Part shown: piece after piece, positions 9,331 through 18,183 of the stretch
Numbering within the stretch: position 1 is the stretch's first letter
Layout: each line of letters begins with the position of its first letter
Assembly (NCBI GenBank): GCA_016926405.1
Contig: JAFGOQ010000221.1
Coordinates: 1 to 34,085 of the forward strand
Direction of reading: 5' to 3'
Length of the DNA stretch: 34,085 nucleotides
Source of the DNA: Bacteroidales bacterium
Lineage (GTDB): Bacteria > Bacteroidota > Bacteroidia > Bacteroidales > UBA6680
Notes under the pieces: generated by a model
Told to the model about the DNA's origin: nothing
The model's input: the letters and a program-made list of their open reading frames with translations, nothing else
The model's database searches: none
Made by a program: the position numbers and the translations under genes

Positions 9331-9958
9331 ATAAACATTTAAATAGTTGTAATGGTTGCTTTTAGTCTATAGGAAAAATATTTGCGTAGTAATTATTTAC
9401 GCTTAAGCCTTTAACATAAGATATATTTTACATTAAAAAATGTATCTGTTAAAATTTTGAGAATGAAATGCCGATGCACCTAAAGTTATAGACAAATTTA
9501 TTATTAACAGCATTTACAAATTATCGGTATTACTAAAATATAGCGGGTAGCTATTGTGGGAGCTTATTATTTCAATATTATTTTAGTTCAGTACGTCAAT
9601 GATCGTTTAAGGGACTACTAAAATAGCATGTTATTTTGTTGTTTAAAAATTTTTTCGACATAAAATATATCTGCGCGGTAGTTTTTAACATGTTTAATGG
9701 CATGGTGTTGCTATTAACAAAAGTAAATTTACAATTACATATAAATTCCATCTTAATTAACCCAATTTTATGTTTCACGATTGCTTATTGTGGCTAGGGT
9801 TGCTTGTTAAAAAAACATACTAGAATGGTATACATTTATATATAATTATTTATAGTGTACCGTGTAAAAATTATATTTTGCATCTTCTTTTTATGAATAA
9901 ACTTATACATGTATTGCGCTTGTCAATGCCCTAGCAAGCAATACCCAATAAAACGAAT

Positions 9959-11290
9959 ATGAACTTTGAACTAGATAAACAGACAATTAAAGATCTTGAA
10001 ATATTTGGAGATAGAAACTCTAATGATTCGATATTTAACTTCTATAATAAGACAAAAACCAATGGAGGAAAAGAGCGTTTGATGTATTTAATGGAGAATC
10101 CATTGAGCGATTTACAACAGATACAAGAACGGAGTGAACTAATAAAATATATTTCATCAATTAAATTAGATTTAAAAATCACTCCAGATCAATTGGGTTT
10201 TATTGAGACTTATATTCGATTAAATACATTGCCACTACGAAATAATGTAATTGATGCTTTTTATCAAAATCTATCTTACCGAATAAAACCAAGTAACGAC
10301 TATTATCTTATTCAAGTAGGCATTCGACAATTAGTTTATTTAATAAAGCATATAAAGGAATTAATTAATTGTTTGAATAAAGATATCCCCGAGGAGTTAT
10401 TTAGGTTAGTAGGTAATTTGAACGAGTTTATTAAAAATATTGATTTAGGTGCATTAGAAACCAAAAGTAAAATTGGTTTTAAAGATATTAGTCGCCTAGA
10501 TTTTATTTTTAGAGCGAAGTATAAAAAAGAGTTACATGGTTTTATTAAAACAATATATCTTTTAGATTGCTATTGTTCTATAAGTGAAGTAGCAAACGAG
10601 AATAATTTAGCCTTTGCTCATTATATTAATTCATCAACTCCTACTCTTACAATTAGCAAATTACATCACCCATTATTAAAAAATGCAGTTCCTTATGATA
10701 TATCAATAAAAGAAAACAATAACATGTGCTTCTTAACTGGTCCAAATATGGCTGGTAAATCGACCTTTTTAAAGACAATAGGGCTGTCGATATATCTTTC
10801 GCATTTAGGTTTTCCTGTTCCTGCAAAAGCAATGAAAACCTCAATTTACAATGGTATTATAACAACTATTAATTTATCCGATAGTTTAAATTTAGGCTAT
10901 AGTCATTTTTATAGCGAGGTTAGAAGGGTTAAAGAAACAGCTGTTAAAATTAAAGCTAACCAAAAACTGTTTGTTATATTCGACGAATTATTCAGAGGGA
11001 CAAATGTAAAAGATGCATTTGATGCTTCGTTATTAATAATTGAAGCTTTTTTGAGAGTTAAGCAAAGCACATTTTTTGTCTCAACACATATAACAGAAAT
11101 TGCCGAAGAGATTAAGAAGCACTCAAATATTGATTTCAAATACTTCGATTCGAAATTAGTTGATAACAAACCTGTTTATAATTATAAACTATGCAATGGG
11201 GTCACTCATGAAAGTCTTGGTATGTTTATAGTTAAAAACGAGGGGATTGTTGAGATACTGGATTCGATAAGCGAACTCGAAATAGTATAA
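9959..11290 (+). CDS. short MutS-family ATPase (MutS-like, no mismatch-recognition domain I)
   Basis: 443 aa; Walker A 'FLTGPNMAGKSTFLKTIGLSIYLSHLGFPVPA', 'SHFYSEVRRVKE', Walker B/D-loop 'LFVIFDELFRGTNVKDAFDAS', 'FFVSTHITEIAE'. Confidence 0.88.
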   Translation: MNFELDKQTIKDLEIFGDRNSNDSIFNFYNKTKTNGGKERLMYLMENPLSDLQQIQERSELIKYISSIKLDLKITPDQLGFIETYIRLNTLPLRNNVIDAFYQNLSYRIKPSNDYYLIQVGIRQLVYLIKHIKELINCLNKDIPEELFRLVGNLNEFIKNIDLGALETKSKIGFKDISRLDFIFRAKYKKELHGFIKTIYLLDCYCSISEVANENNLAFAHYINSSTPTLTISKLHHPLLKNAVPYDISIKENNNMCFLTGPNMAGKSTFLKTIGLSIYLSHLGFPVPAKAMKTSIYNGIITTINLSDSLNLGYSHFYSEVRRVKETAVKIKANQKLFVIFDELFRGTNVKDAFDASLLIIEAFLRVKQSTFFVSTHITEIAEEIKKHSNIDFKYFDSKLVDNKPVYNYKLCNGVTHESLGMFIVKNEGIVEILDSISELEIV

Positions 11291-11334
11291 TCTATAACTA
11301 TTGCAAAGAGACAAGTCAAGGCAAAAGGGAAACA

Positions 11335-11884
11335 ATGCCTGCTGGAATAATTACTAATACTACATTCCAAAAGCAATTAGCTATTAATTTATATGATGCA
11401 GCTGTTGGAACAGAGGTTGGCGTTCTTTCTGCTACCGATGTTGATGCAAACGATGTTTTAACATACACTATTGCCGACAATGATAACTTTAAGGTAGAAG
11501 GCGATAAGCTTGTTACCAAATCAACATTCGATTACGATACAAAATCGGAGTACAAATTAACTGTAACAGCAACCGATAAAGGAGGTTTAAAAGTAGAGAA
11601 TGAGTTTACAATAACAATAACCGAGGCTAAGGCCACAGCAATTAATAAGGCTGTTAATGGTAATGTAAAGATTTATCCTAACCCTGCTGTTTCAACAGTT
11701 ACTATTAAAACAACTGTTATAATAAACAGAGTTGATATTGTTAATGTTTCTGGTACTGTTGTTTATTCAACCATTGTTAATACAACAAACACTACTGTTG
11801 ATGTTAGTTTTACAATCTGGAATATATACCCTAAGAGGCTACACATCTGATGGAGTTATAACAAAGCAATTTGTTAAGAAGTAA
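11335..11884 (+). pseudogene. Frameshifted remnant of a T9SS-secreted protein (cadherin-like domain plus C-terminal sorting domain)
   Basis: Cadherin-like 'VGVLSATDVDANDVLTYTIADNDNFKVEGDKLVTKSTFDYDTKSEYKLTVTATDKGG' followed by CTD-like 'VKIYPNPAVSTVTI'. After a shift near 11810-11817 another frame reads SGIYTLRGYTSDGVITKQFVKK and stops at 11882-11884. No signal peptide. Confidence 0.8.
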
Positions 11885-11909
11885 TACATATTGCACATAA
11901 TAATAACAT

Positions 11910-11946
11910 AACCCCTCTTGGATACTATTTCCAAGAGGGGTTTTTA
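11910..11946 (+). terminator. Rho-independent-type terminator
   Basis: aacccctcttgga (11910-11922) / tccaagaggggtt (11930-11942), then a T run. Confidence 0.85.
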
Positions 11947-12080
11947 ATATTTAGCTATTATAAATTTATTTATTTAGACAGTAAAGAGTTGTCACTTTAC
12001 ATATATTGCCGAAATGAGTCTGCTATTAACTATAAATTCAAATAGTTGTTATCATTATTACTCATCAAATATGAGTGTGT

Positions 12081-12773
12081 TTAAACAATAATCAACTTCT
12101 CCCATTCGCCAGTTTGGTTGGGGTTTATATTAATATCGGGAACTCTTATTAATGGCGACTCCGAGAAATATTTCGAAAGATAATTTGAAAATATATTGTA
12201 TGAATCTTCGGCAATAAATTTATCTTTTGCAGGGTACTCGTTATAAACTAGTGCTGCAAGTTTAATGTTGTTGTTTCGCATATATTCAAGGCTCAGAAGA
12301 GTATGATTTACACTTCCTAAACGCGACGAGGTTACAAGTATTACAGGTAGGTGATAATCTTTAATAAAATCGGCCGATGTGTAATTTCCGGTAAGAGGTA
12401 CTATCAGTCCTCCTGCTCCCTCGAGTAAAATAACATCGTAGTTTGGAGTAAGATTAAAAACTGTATCGGCAATTTTTTTTGTGTCAATAATTTTGTTTTC
12501 AAGGCGTGCAGAGAGATGTGGCGAACAAGGATGGTTAAAAAGATATGGGCATGTTTGACCCGCTTTATCTTCGGGCAAAAGCTCAATACCAGCAATTCGT
12601 CGATGTTCAATAATATCGTCCGAAATATTTTGGCAGCCTGTTTGAGCTGCTTTTACTGTTATTGCTTTTATGTTTTTTGATAGTAGATATTTATAAAAAA
12701 GCCCTGTAACAATTGTTTTCCCAGCATCGGTATCGATACCGCTAATGAAATATATTTGAGTAAATTTTTGCAT
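12081..12773 (-). CDS. bioD: dethiobiotin synthase
   Basis: 'YFISGIDTDAGKTIVTG' P-loop, 'LLEGAGGLIVPL'. Start set at the internal Met (MQKFTQ), removing most of the overlap with bioC. Confidence 0.93.
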   Translation of the reverse strand: MQKFTQIYFISGIDTDAGKTIVTGLFYKYLLSKNIKAITVKAAQTGCQNISDDIIEHRRIAGIELLPEDKAGQTCPYLFNHPCSPHLSARLENKIIDTKKIADTVFNLTPNYDVILLEGAGGLIVPLTGNYTSADFIKDYHLPVILVTSSRLGSVNHTLLSLEYMRNNNIKLAALVYNEYPAKDKFIAEDSYNIFSNYLSKYFSESPLIRVPDININPNQTGEWEKLIIV

Positions 12774-12783
12774 GATTTTATTG

Positions 12784-13536
12784 TTATTTCTTTTTTGCAA
12801 CAATGTAAATTGGGTTGTAGGTTAATGAAAAGCCCTTATTTGAGTGAAACAATTTTCTATATTCTTTTTCGAAATTATTAAAATCAGAAGGAGTCCATTT
12901 CTCTCGTGAAATGGCATTTGTACCTGTGTTTTTCATGTGTTTAAGTACCTCCAGAGGTGAATTAAAATATAGAGTGATATTTTCCGACTCAAGTAATAAT
13001 ATTTCGAATTTATCTTCTATTGAATTTTTTATCTGCTCAACCGATGGATATTGAATTCCTGAACCTGTAATAGAACTAATTTCAGTAAAATTATGGGCTC
13101 CGTATGTGTTGTAAATAAGCAGTCCATTTTCTGTTAAGGCATTACTTGCCTTAATTGCAAACATTGGCAAATCGGTAAGCCATTGTAATGCCGACCCCGA
13201 TATTATTAAGTTGTTATTTGAAGGGAAGTCGATAGTTTCAATATCGCCCATAGCAAAGCTATGATTAGCTTTAAAATTGTTAAAACAACCTTTTGATTCG
13301 AAAACAAGATCGTTAAAAACAAATTCTGATGATGAGAATTTAGCTTCTAATAACCTCGATAGAATGCCTGTTCCACAGCCAATTTCGAATATCTTTTTTG
13401 GTTCAAAAGAGGGCGGAATAAGCTGAATTAATTTATTGTTAATTATAGTTTGTGCCGTAGCGTGTGAATTATATGTATTAAGACTTTTGCGAAATCGTTC
13501 GCAAATAAGTTGTTTGTTAATTAGTTGATTAATCAT
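12784..13536 (-). CDS. bioC: malonyl-ACP O-methyltransferase
   Basis: SAM motif 'KKIFEIGCGTGILSRLLEAKF', 'ISGSALQWLTDLPMFAIKAS', and location between bioG and bioD. Confidence 0.88.
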   Translation of the reverse strand: MINQLINKQLICERFRKSLNTYNSHATAQTIINNKLIQLIPPSFEPKKIFEIGCGTGILSRLLEAKFSSSEFVFNDLVFESKGCFNNFKANHSFAMGDIETIDFPSNNNLIISGSALQWLTDLPMFAIKASNALTENGLLIYNTYGAHNFTEISSITGSGIQYPSVEQIKNSIEDKFEILLLESENITLYFNSPLEVLKHMKNTGTNAISREKWTPSDFNNFEKEYRKLFHSNKGFSLTYNPIYIVAKKK

Positions 13537-14192
13537 TATAATAATGTTCCAATATTAATTGTGTTGAAAGGAAAATGAGCTCCTTTAATTTCAGTTATAA
13601 CAGTATTGTTTTCTGTTTGCCAATATCTTTTCTGATTTTCAGCCGAAAAAATAAGATCGTCGTTTGTAATTATTGCACAGTCGAAAATATTCTCGGCTTT
13701 TGTGCTTTTGTTAATGCTATCAAACAAAAATTGGAGCTCCTTTTTTTGATCTTCCCAACAGCCAGTGGCAAGATATCTTTCTATTTCGCTCAGCATACGG
13801 CTTCCTCCTGCAATTCGAGTATTGAATTTTTTTAGGTTTCGCTCGTTTAGGTTTGTTAATGTCCCTTCAAAAACAGCTTTTGGAATGCCAAAGTTATCGC
13901 TTATTGGATTTAAAGTTCCGTTTATTGCAATAGCCTTATCTATTTTTATATTCAATTTTTTTACGATAAAAGGTGCTACCCAAACTCCCAGCGACCAAGC
14001 AACAACAGTTATGTTTTTGTAATCTTTTTCAATTTTAACATCATCAGTATTAAAATTTGAGTATCGATACAGTATCAATTTATCGTAATTTGGAACATCT
14101 AAAATAGGTAGCATCTTTTCGTCGAAGCCCCAACCATTAAAAAATATTAGCAGGTTTTTATTGGTGCTATCTTTTATATACTTATTGTTCAT
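13536..14192 (-). CDS. bioG: DUF452/BioG-type pimeloyl-ACP methyl ester esterase
   Basis: 218 aa; 'LLIFFNGWGFDEKML' and 'VVAWSLGVWVAPFIV' (nucleophile-elbow-like). Overlaps bioF and bioC ends in the operon. Confidence 0.82.
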   Translation of the reverse strand: MNNKYIKDSTNKNLLIFFNGWGFDEKMLPILDVPNYDKLILYRYSNFNTDDVKIEKDYKNITVVAWSLGVWVAPFIVKKLNIKIDKAIAINGTLNPISDNFGIPKAVFEGTLTNLNERNLKKFNTRIAGGSRMLSEIERYLATGCWEDQKKELQFLFDSINKSTKAENIFDCAIITNDDLIFSAENQKRYWQTENNTVITEIKGAHFPFNTINIGTLL

Positions 14193-15339
14193 TAATAATT
14201 GTTGAGGTTTGATTTATCGATACAGGAAGTGTTCCGATAATTGAACTTACTTTATTAATATCTTCAGTAGTTAATGTAGCTGAAAGCGAGAAGCGTATTC
14301 TTGCGGTTCCCTGTGGAACAGTTGGGTAACGAACAGGACGTGCATCAATATGATTGTTTTTAAAAATTTCGTACCACTGCAAAGCAAGTGAGTTATCGAA
14401 AGCCATAAACGGAACAATTGCAGATTCACCAAGAGTCTTAAAGCCGTTGTTTGTTATAGCAGAACGTAAATTAGATGATATACTTTTCAGGTATTCGCGC
14501 TCATGATTCATTGACTGCACTTTATTCATAACAAAGCGAGACCACGCAAAATTAATTGGTGCTAGAGCTGTTGTAAAAATAAATGAGCGCATTCTGTTTA
14601 TCAGAAATTCTTTAACCACGCTATGGCAAATTACAAAAGCTCCTACCGAAGCAATTGCTTTTCCAAGAGTCCCTATAATAATATCTACATCATCCATTAT
14701 TCCTAATTCTTGACAAAGACCAAGACCTGTTTCGCCATATAGCCCAAGGCTGTGTGCTTCGTCAACAATTAGAAAAGCACCATATTTATTTTTTATATCG
14801 ACAATCTCTTTAAGTGGAGCCATATCGCCATCCATACTGTAAATAGATTCTACAGCAATAATAATATTATCGAATTTTCCTTTAAACTTTTCGATAATGC
14901 GAATAAGGTGATTAACGTCGTTATGTTTAAAGCGTTCAAAATGTGCATCAGATAATCTAATTCCATCAATGGTGCTAGCATGAATCATCTTATCGGCAAT
15001 AATAAGGTCTGTCTTTGTTGTTATTGCAGGAAGAAGACCACAGTTTGCATGGTATCCACTATTAAATGCTAGTGCTGGTCGATTATACATGCGTTCTAAA
15101 TCACTCTCAAACATTACACTTTGAGAATGATCGCCAGCAAGTAGTCGCGACGAATAAGAACCAAATCCGATTTTTGATTTGGTTAACTCAAGAAACTCTT
15201 CACGTAAATTTTGGTTTGTAGCAATGCCTAAGTAATCGTTACCCGACATATTAATAAAGAACGGATCGGTGTTAACGGCGTAGCGATAACAATTATCGGT
15301 CTTTATTTGCTCAATCTGGTTTTTAAGTCTTTCTAACAT
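14182..15339 (-). CDS. bioF: 8-amino-7-oxononanoate synthase
   Basis: 'MSGNDYLGIATNQNLREEF', 'LIVDEAHSLGLYGETGLGLCQELG', 'DIIIGTLGKAIASVGAF'. Confidence 0.92.
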   Translation of the reverse strand: MLERLKNQIEQIKTDNCYRYAVNTDPFFINMSGNDYLGIATNQNLREEFLELTKSKIGFGSYSSRLLAGDHSQSVMFESDLERMYNRPALAFNSGYHANCGLLPAITTKTDLIIADKMIHASTIDGIRLSDAHFERFKHNDVNHLIRIIEKFKGKFDNIIIAVESIYSMDGDMAPLKEIVDIKNKYGAFLIVDEAHSLGLYGETGLGLCQELGIMDDVDIIIGTLGKAIASVGAFVICHSVVKEFLINRMRSFIFTTALAPINFAWSRFVMNKVQSMNHEREYLKSISSNLRSAITNNGFKTLGESAIVPFMAFDNSLALQWYEIFKNNHIDARPVRYPTVPQGTARIRFSLSATLTTEDINKVSSIIGTLPVSINQTSTIINEQ

Positions 15340-15342
15340 AAT

Positions 15343-16623
15343 CTATAAGTTAGTTAAAACTTTGACCATTTTCTCTGTTAAAACAGAAATTTCTTTATCT
15401 GTTATAATAAAAGGAGGCATTGTGTATACCATTCTTCCAAATGGACGAATCCAAATACCCTCTTTTACAAACATCGGCTGAATAGTTTTCATATCAACAG
15501 CCTCGTGCATTTCAATAACTCCAATAGCACCTAGTACTCTAACGCTTTTTACCGATGCTAATTTCTTAGCCCTTTCTAGCCCTGCAATTAGTTGTTTTTC
15601 GATGTTTTTAACACGTTTTTGCCATTCTGTTTCTAGCAAAAGGTTGATGCTAGCAACTGCCACAGCACAAGCTAGAGGGTTTCCCATAAATGTTGGTCCG
15701 TGCATAAAAACACCTGGCTCTGCCGATGATATAGTGTTTGCTATATCGTCGGTGCACATTGTAGTAGCAAAACTCATATAGCCACCAGTAATGGCTTTAC
15801 CAAGACACAGAATATCGGGAACAATATTGGTATGGTTCATTGCGAAAAGTTCGCCTGTACGACCAAAGCCTGTTGCTATCTCGTCGAATATTAATAGTAT
15901 ATTATGCTTTTTACAACATGCCGATAGTTTGTTTAGATATTCGGGATGATAAAACCACATTCCACCAGCGCCCTGAACAATAGGCTCAAGAATAACCGCT
16001 GCAATTTTATCTCCTTTTGCCTCAATTACCGATTCCATTTCAAAGAAATCTGAGTCGTCCCATTGCTCATTAAAAGCCACTTGGGGTTGCGAAACGAAGT
16101 TTTGAATTGATAAGCGTTTGTTAAATATTGAGTGCATTCCATTAACAGGATCGCATACCGACATTGCATGCCAAGTATCGCCGTGATACCCATTTTTTAT
16201 TGTCAGGAATTCATTTTTAGACGACTCGCCTTTAGCATGCCAATACTGAAGAGCCATTTTCATAGCAACCTCAACTGCAACCGATCCCGAATCGCAATAG
16301 AAGACTTTTGTGAACTCTTCAGGTGTTATTTTCACAAGTAATTTTGCCAATTCAACAGCAGGTTGATGTGTTAATCCACCGAACATAATGTGCGACATTT
16401 TCTCGGTTTGCTTTTGTATGGCATTGTTTAATACAGGGTGGTTATAACCATGCACAGCAGCCCACCACGAAGACATTCCGTCGATAAGCTCACGTCCATC
16501 GTTTAATCGTATGTTACAACCTGTTGCACTCTCAACATGAAAAACCTCTAATGGATTTGTTGCCGATGTGTATGGATGCCAAATGTGTTGTTTGTCGAAG
16601 TCTAATAATTCCTTGTGGGTCAT
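15343..16623 (-). CDS. bioA: adenosylmethionine-8-amino-7-oxononanoate aminotransferase
   Basis: 'HIWHPYTSATNP', 'ELIDGMSSWWAAVHGYNHP', 'ILLIFDEIATGFGRTGELFAMNH', 'CLGKAITGGYMSFATTMCT'. Start set at the internal Met (MTHKELLDFDKQ). Confidence 0.94.
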   Translation of the reverse strand: MTHKELLDFDKQHIWHPYTSATNPLEVFHVESATGCNIRLNDGRELIDGMSSWWAAVHGYNHPVLNNAIQKQTEKMSHIMFGGLTHQPAVELAKLLVKITPEEFTKVFYCDSGSVAVEVAMKMALQYWHAKGESSKNEFLTIKNGYHGDTWHAMSVCDPVNGMHSIFNKRLSIQNFVSQPQVAFNEQWDDSDFFEMESVIEAKGDKIAAVILEPIVQGAGGMWFYHPEYLNKLSACCKKHNILLIFDEIATGFGRTGELFAMNHTNIVPDILCLGKAITGGYMSFATTMCTDDIANTISSAEPGVFMHGPTFMGNPLACAVAVASINLLLETEWQKRVKNIEKQLIAGLERAKKLASVKSVRVLGAIGVIEMHEAVDMKTIQPMFVKEGIWIRPFGRMVYTMPPFIITDKEISVLTEKMVKVLTNL

Positions 16624-16685
16624 ATTGTATTTATGTATTGATTGTAGAGACAAAGCGAGCCTTGTCTCTACTGTAAAAAAATCTG

Positions 16686-17654
16686 TTATTTATTTTTTTC
16701 AAGAGAGAATCCTGCAGCTTCAAATTTTTTAAAATCAGTTTTTACATCCGACCCTATTGTTGTAAGAAGATCGCCAACTAAAGCCGAATTAATACCAGCT
16801 TGCATTGCCTTATCTTCAATGTGTTTAATAATATTTCGTCCACCAGCAAATCGAAGGTTGGCATCGGGATTAATAAAGCGAAACAGAGCAATTGTAGTAA
16901 GAACTTCGTCGTCGGTAAGAGGTGTTGTTCCTTCCATTGGTGTTCCTTCAATAGGATTTAATATGTTTAAAGGAATTGATTTAACACCTATTTGTTTTAG
17001 TTCAAAAGCCATTTCTATTCGCTGTTCCATTGTTTCGCCCATGCCCATAATTCCACCCGAGCAAACTTTTAAACCAACTTCTTGTGCCATCTTAATTGTT
17101 TCTACTTTTTCGTCGTAGGTGTGGGTAGAACAAAGATTTGGAAAGAAAGAGCGAGCAGTTTCTAAATTACAGTGATAGTGTTCAACACCTCTGTCTTTAA
17201 GTTTTTGGAGTTGATCGCGATTAAGAAGCCCCATTGAAGCACACATGTGAAGTTTTGTATTGCTACGTATGTCATCATAAACTTTTAGCAATTTATCTAA
17301 TCGCATATTGTCTAAAGCTCTACCACTTGTTACTAAGCTAAATCGGTTTACTCCGTAATTATCGTTTTGTTTAGCAACTTCTAATGCTTCTTTAGAGCTT
17401 ATCACATCGTAAACTTCTATGTTAGTATTATGATGGACTGATTGCGAACACCACTTGCAATTTTCGGAACATTTTCCCGATCGAGCATTTAAAATAGAGC
17501 AGGTGTCGAACTTTTTACCAGCAAAGGTATCGCGTATTTCGCCGGCCGATTTATAAAGTAGCTCTTTATCTTGGCTTTTATATAGTTCTATAGCTTCGTC
17601 GAACGATATCTGGTTACCCTTTAATATGTTTTCTTTAATAGATAGTATTGACAT
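16686..17654 (-). CDS. bioB: biotin synthase (radical SAM)
   Basis: 'ILNARSGKCSENCKWCSQSVHHNT' CxxxCxxC cluster, 'CSGGIMGMGETMEQRIEMAFEL', 'RFAGGRNI'. Confidence 0.95.
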   Translation of the reverse strand: MSILSIKENILKGNQISFDEAIELYKSQDKELLYKSAGEIRDTFAGKKFDTCSILNARSGKCSENCKWCSQSVHHNTNIEVYDVISSKEALEVAKQNDNYGVNRFSLVTSGRALDNMRLDKLLKVYDDIRSNTKLHMCASMGLLNRDQLQKLKDRGVEHYHCNLETARSFFPNLCSTHTYDEKVETIKMAQEVGLKVCSGGIMGMGETMEQRIEMAFELKQIGVKSIPLNILNPIEGTPMEGTTPLTDDEVLTTIALFRFINPDANLRFAGGRNIIKHIEDKAMQAGINSALVGDLLTTIGSDVKTDFKKFEAAGFSLEKNK

Positions 17655-17688
17655 AATTTTAAAAATTTTATAAAAAAATAAAGGCTCC

Positions 17689-18015
17689 CTACCAAAGTAG
17701 ACAGCCTGAAAAAGTATATATGTTTAATGTAAAACCTACAGCAAGATAAATATCAGCATTTACTATTGGTAGTAATGTTGATAATAATTGTTGTTGTTCG
17801 CTTTGTTCGATATCAAAATCGTTTTCATCTTTTTTTGTCGAATCAAAAGAGAAAGAAAATAGATTCAGAAGTTGTTTCTCAACCTCTTTAATCATACCAA
17901 CAATAAGGTGGCCAATGTGCACAACTTTACCTATTACAGTAAAAAGAGCGTAGCTTTTTCTACTCCATCGGGTAAAAATAAAAATCTGATTGTTATGTAA
18001 ATTAGCTGTTTGCAT
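17689..18015 (-). CDS. small hypothetical protein upstream of bioB
   Basis: MQTANLHNNQIFIFTRWSRKSYALFTVIGKVVHIGHLIVG...; ends 35 bp upstream of bioB on the same strand. The track start at 18018 is TTG; ATG is at 18015. TATCTTTG on the minus strand just upstream. Confidence 0.55.
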   Translation of the reverse strand: MQTANLHNNQIFIFTRWSRKSYALFTVIGKVVHIGHLIVGMIKEVEKQLLNLFSFSFDSTKKDENDFDIEQSEQQQLLSTLLPIVNADIYLAVGFTLNIYTFSGCLLW

Positions 18016-18183
18016 CAATGGTGCAAAGATAAGTTTTTTTTATTAGAGCACCGAAATTGAGAATAATGTTATGCTAATTATTTGATGTTAAATGACATTA
18101 TTTTTTTTGATGAATAAATAGTGCTATAATGACAATGGATTGTATTTAATACTAAATTTCGCCTTTTAAAAAAAGGCTTATTA

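Noticed and set aside
9596-9778. 60-aa minus-strand ORF in the non-coding region
   Set aside because: Low-complexity AT-rich translation with no recognisable motif; probably a chance ORF.
13575-14022. Plus-strand ORFs antisense to bioG
   Set aside because: They are shadows of the strongly supported bioG reading frame.
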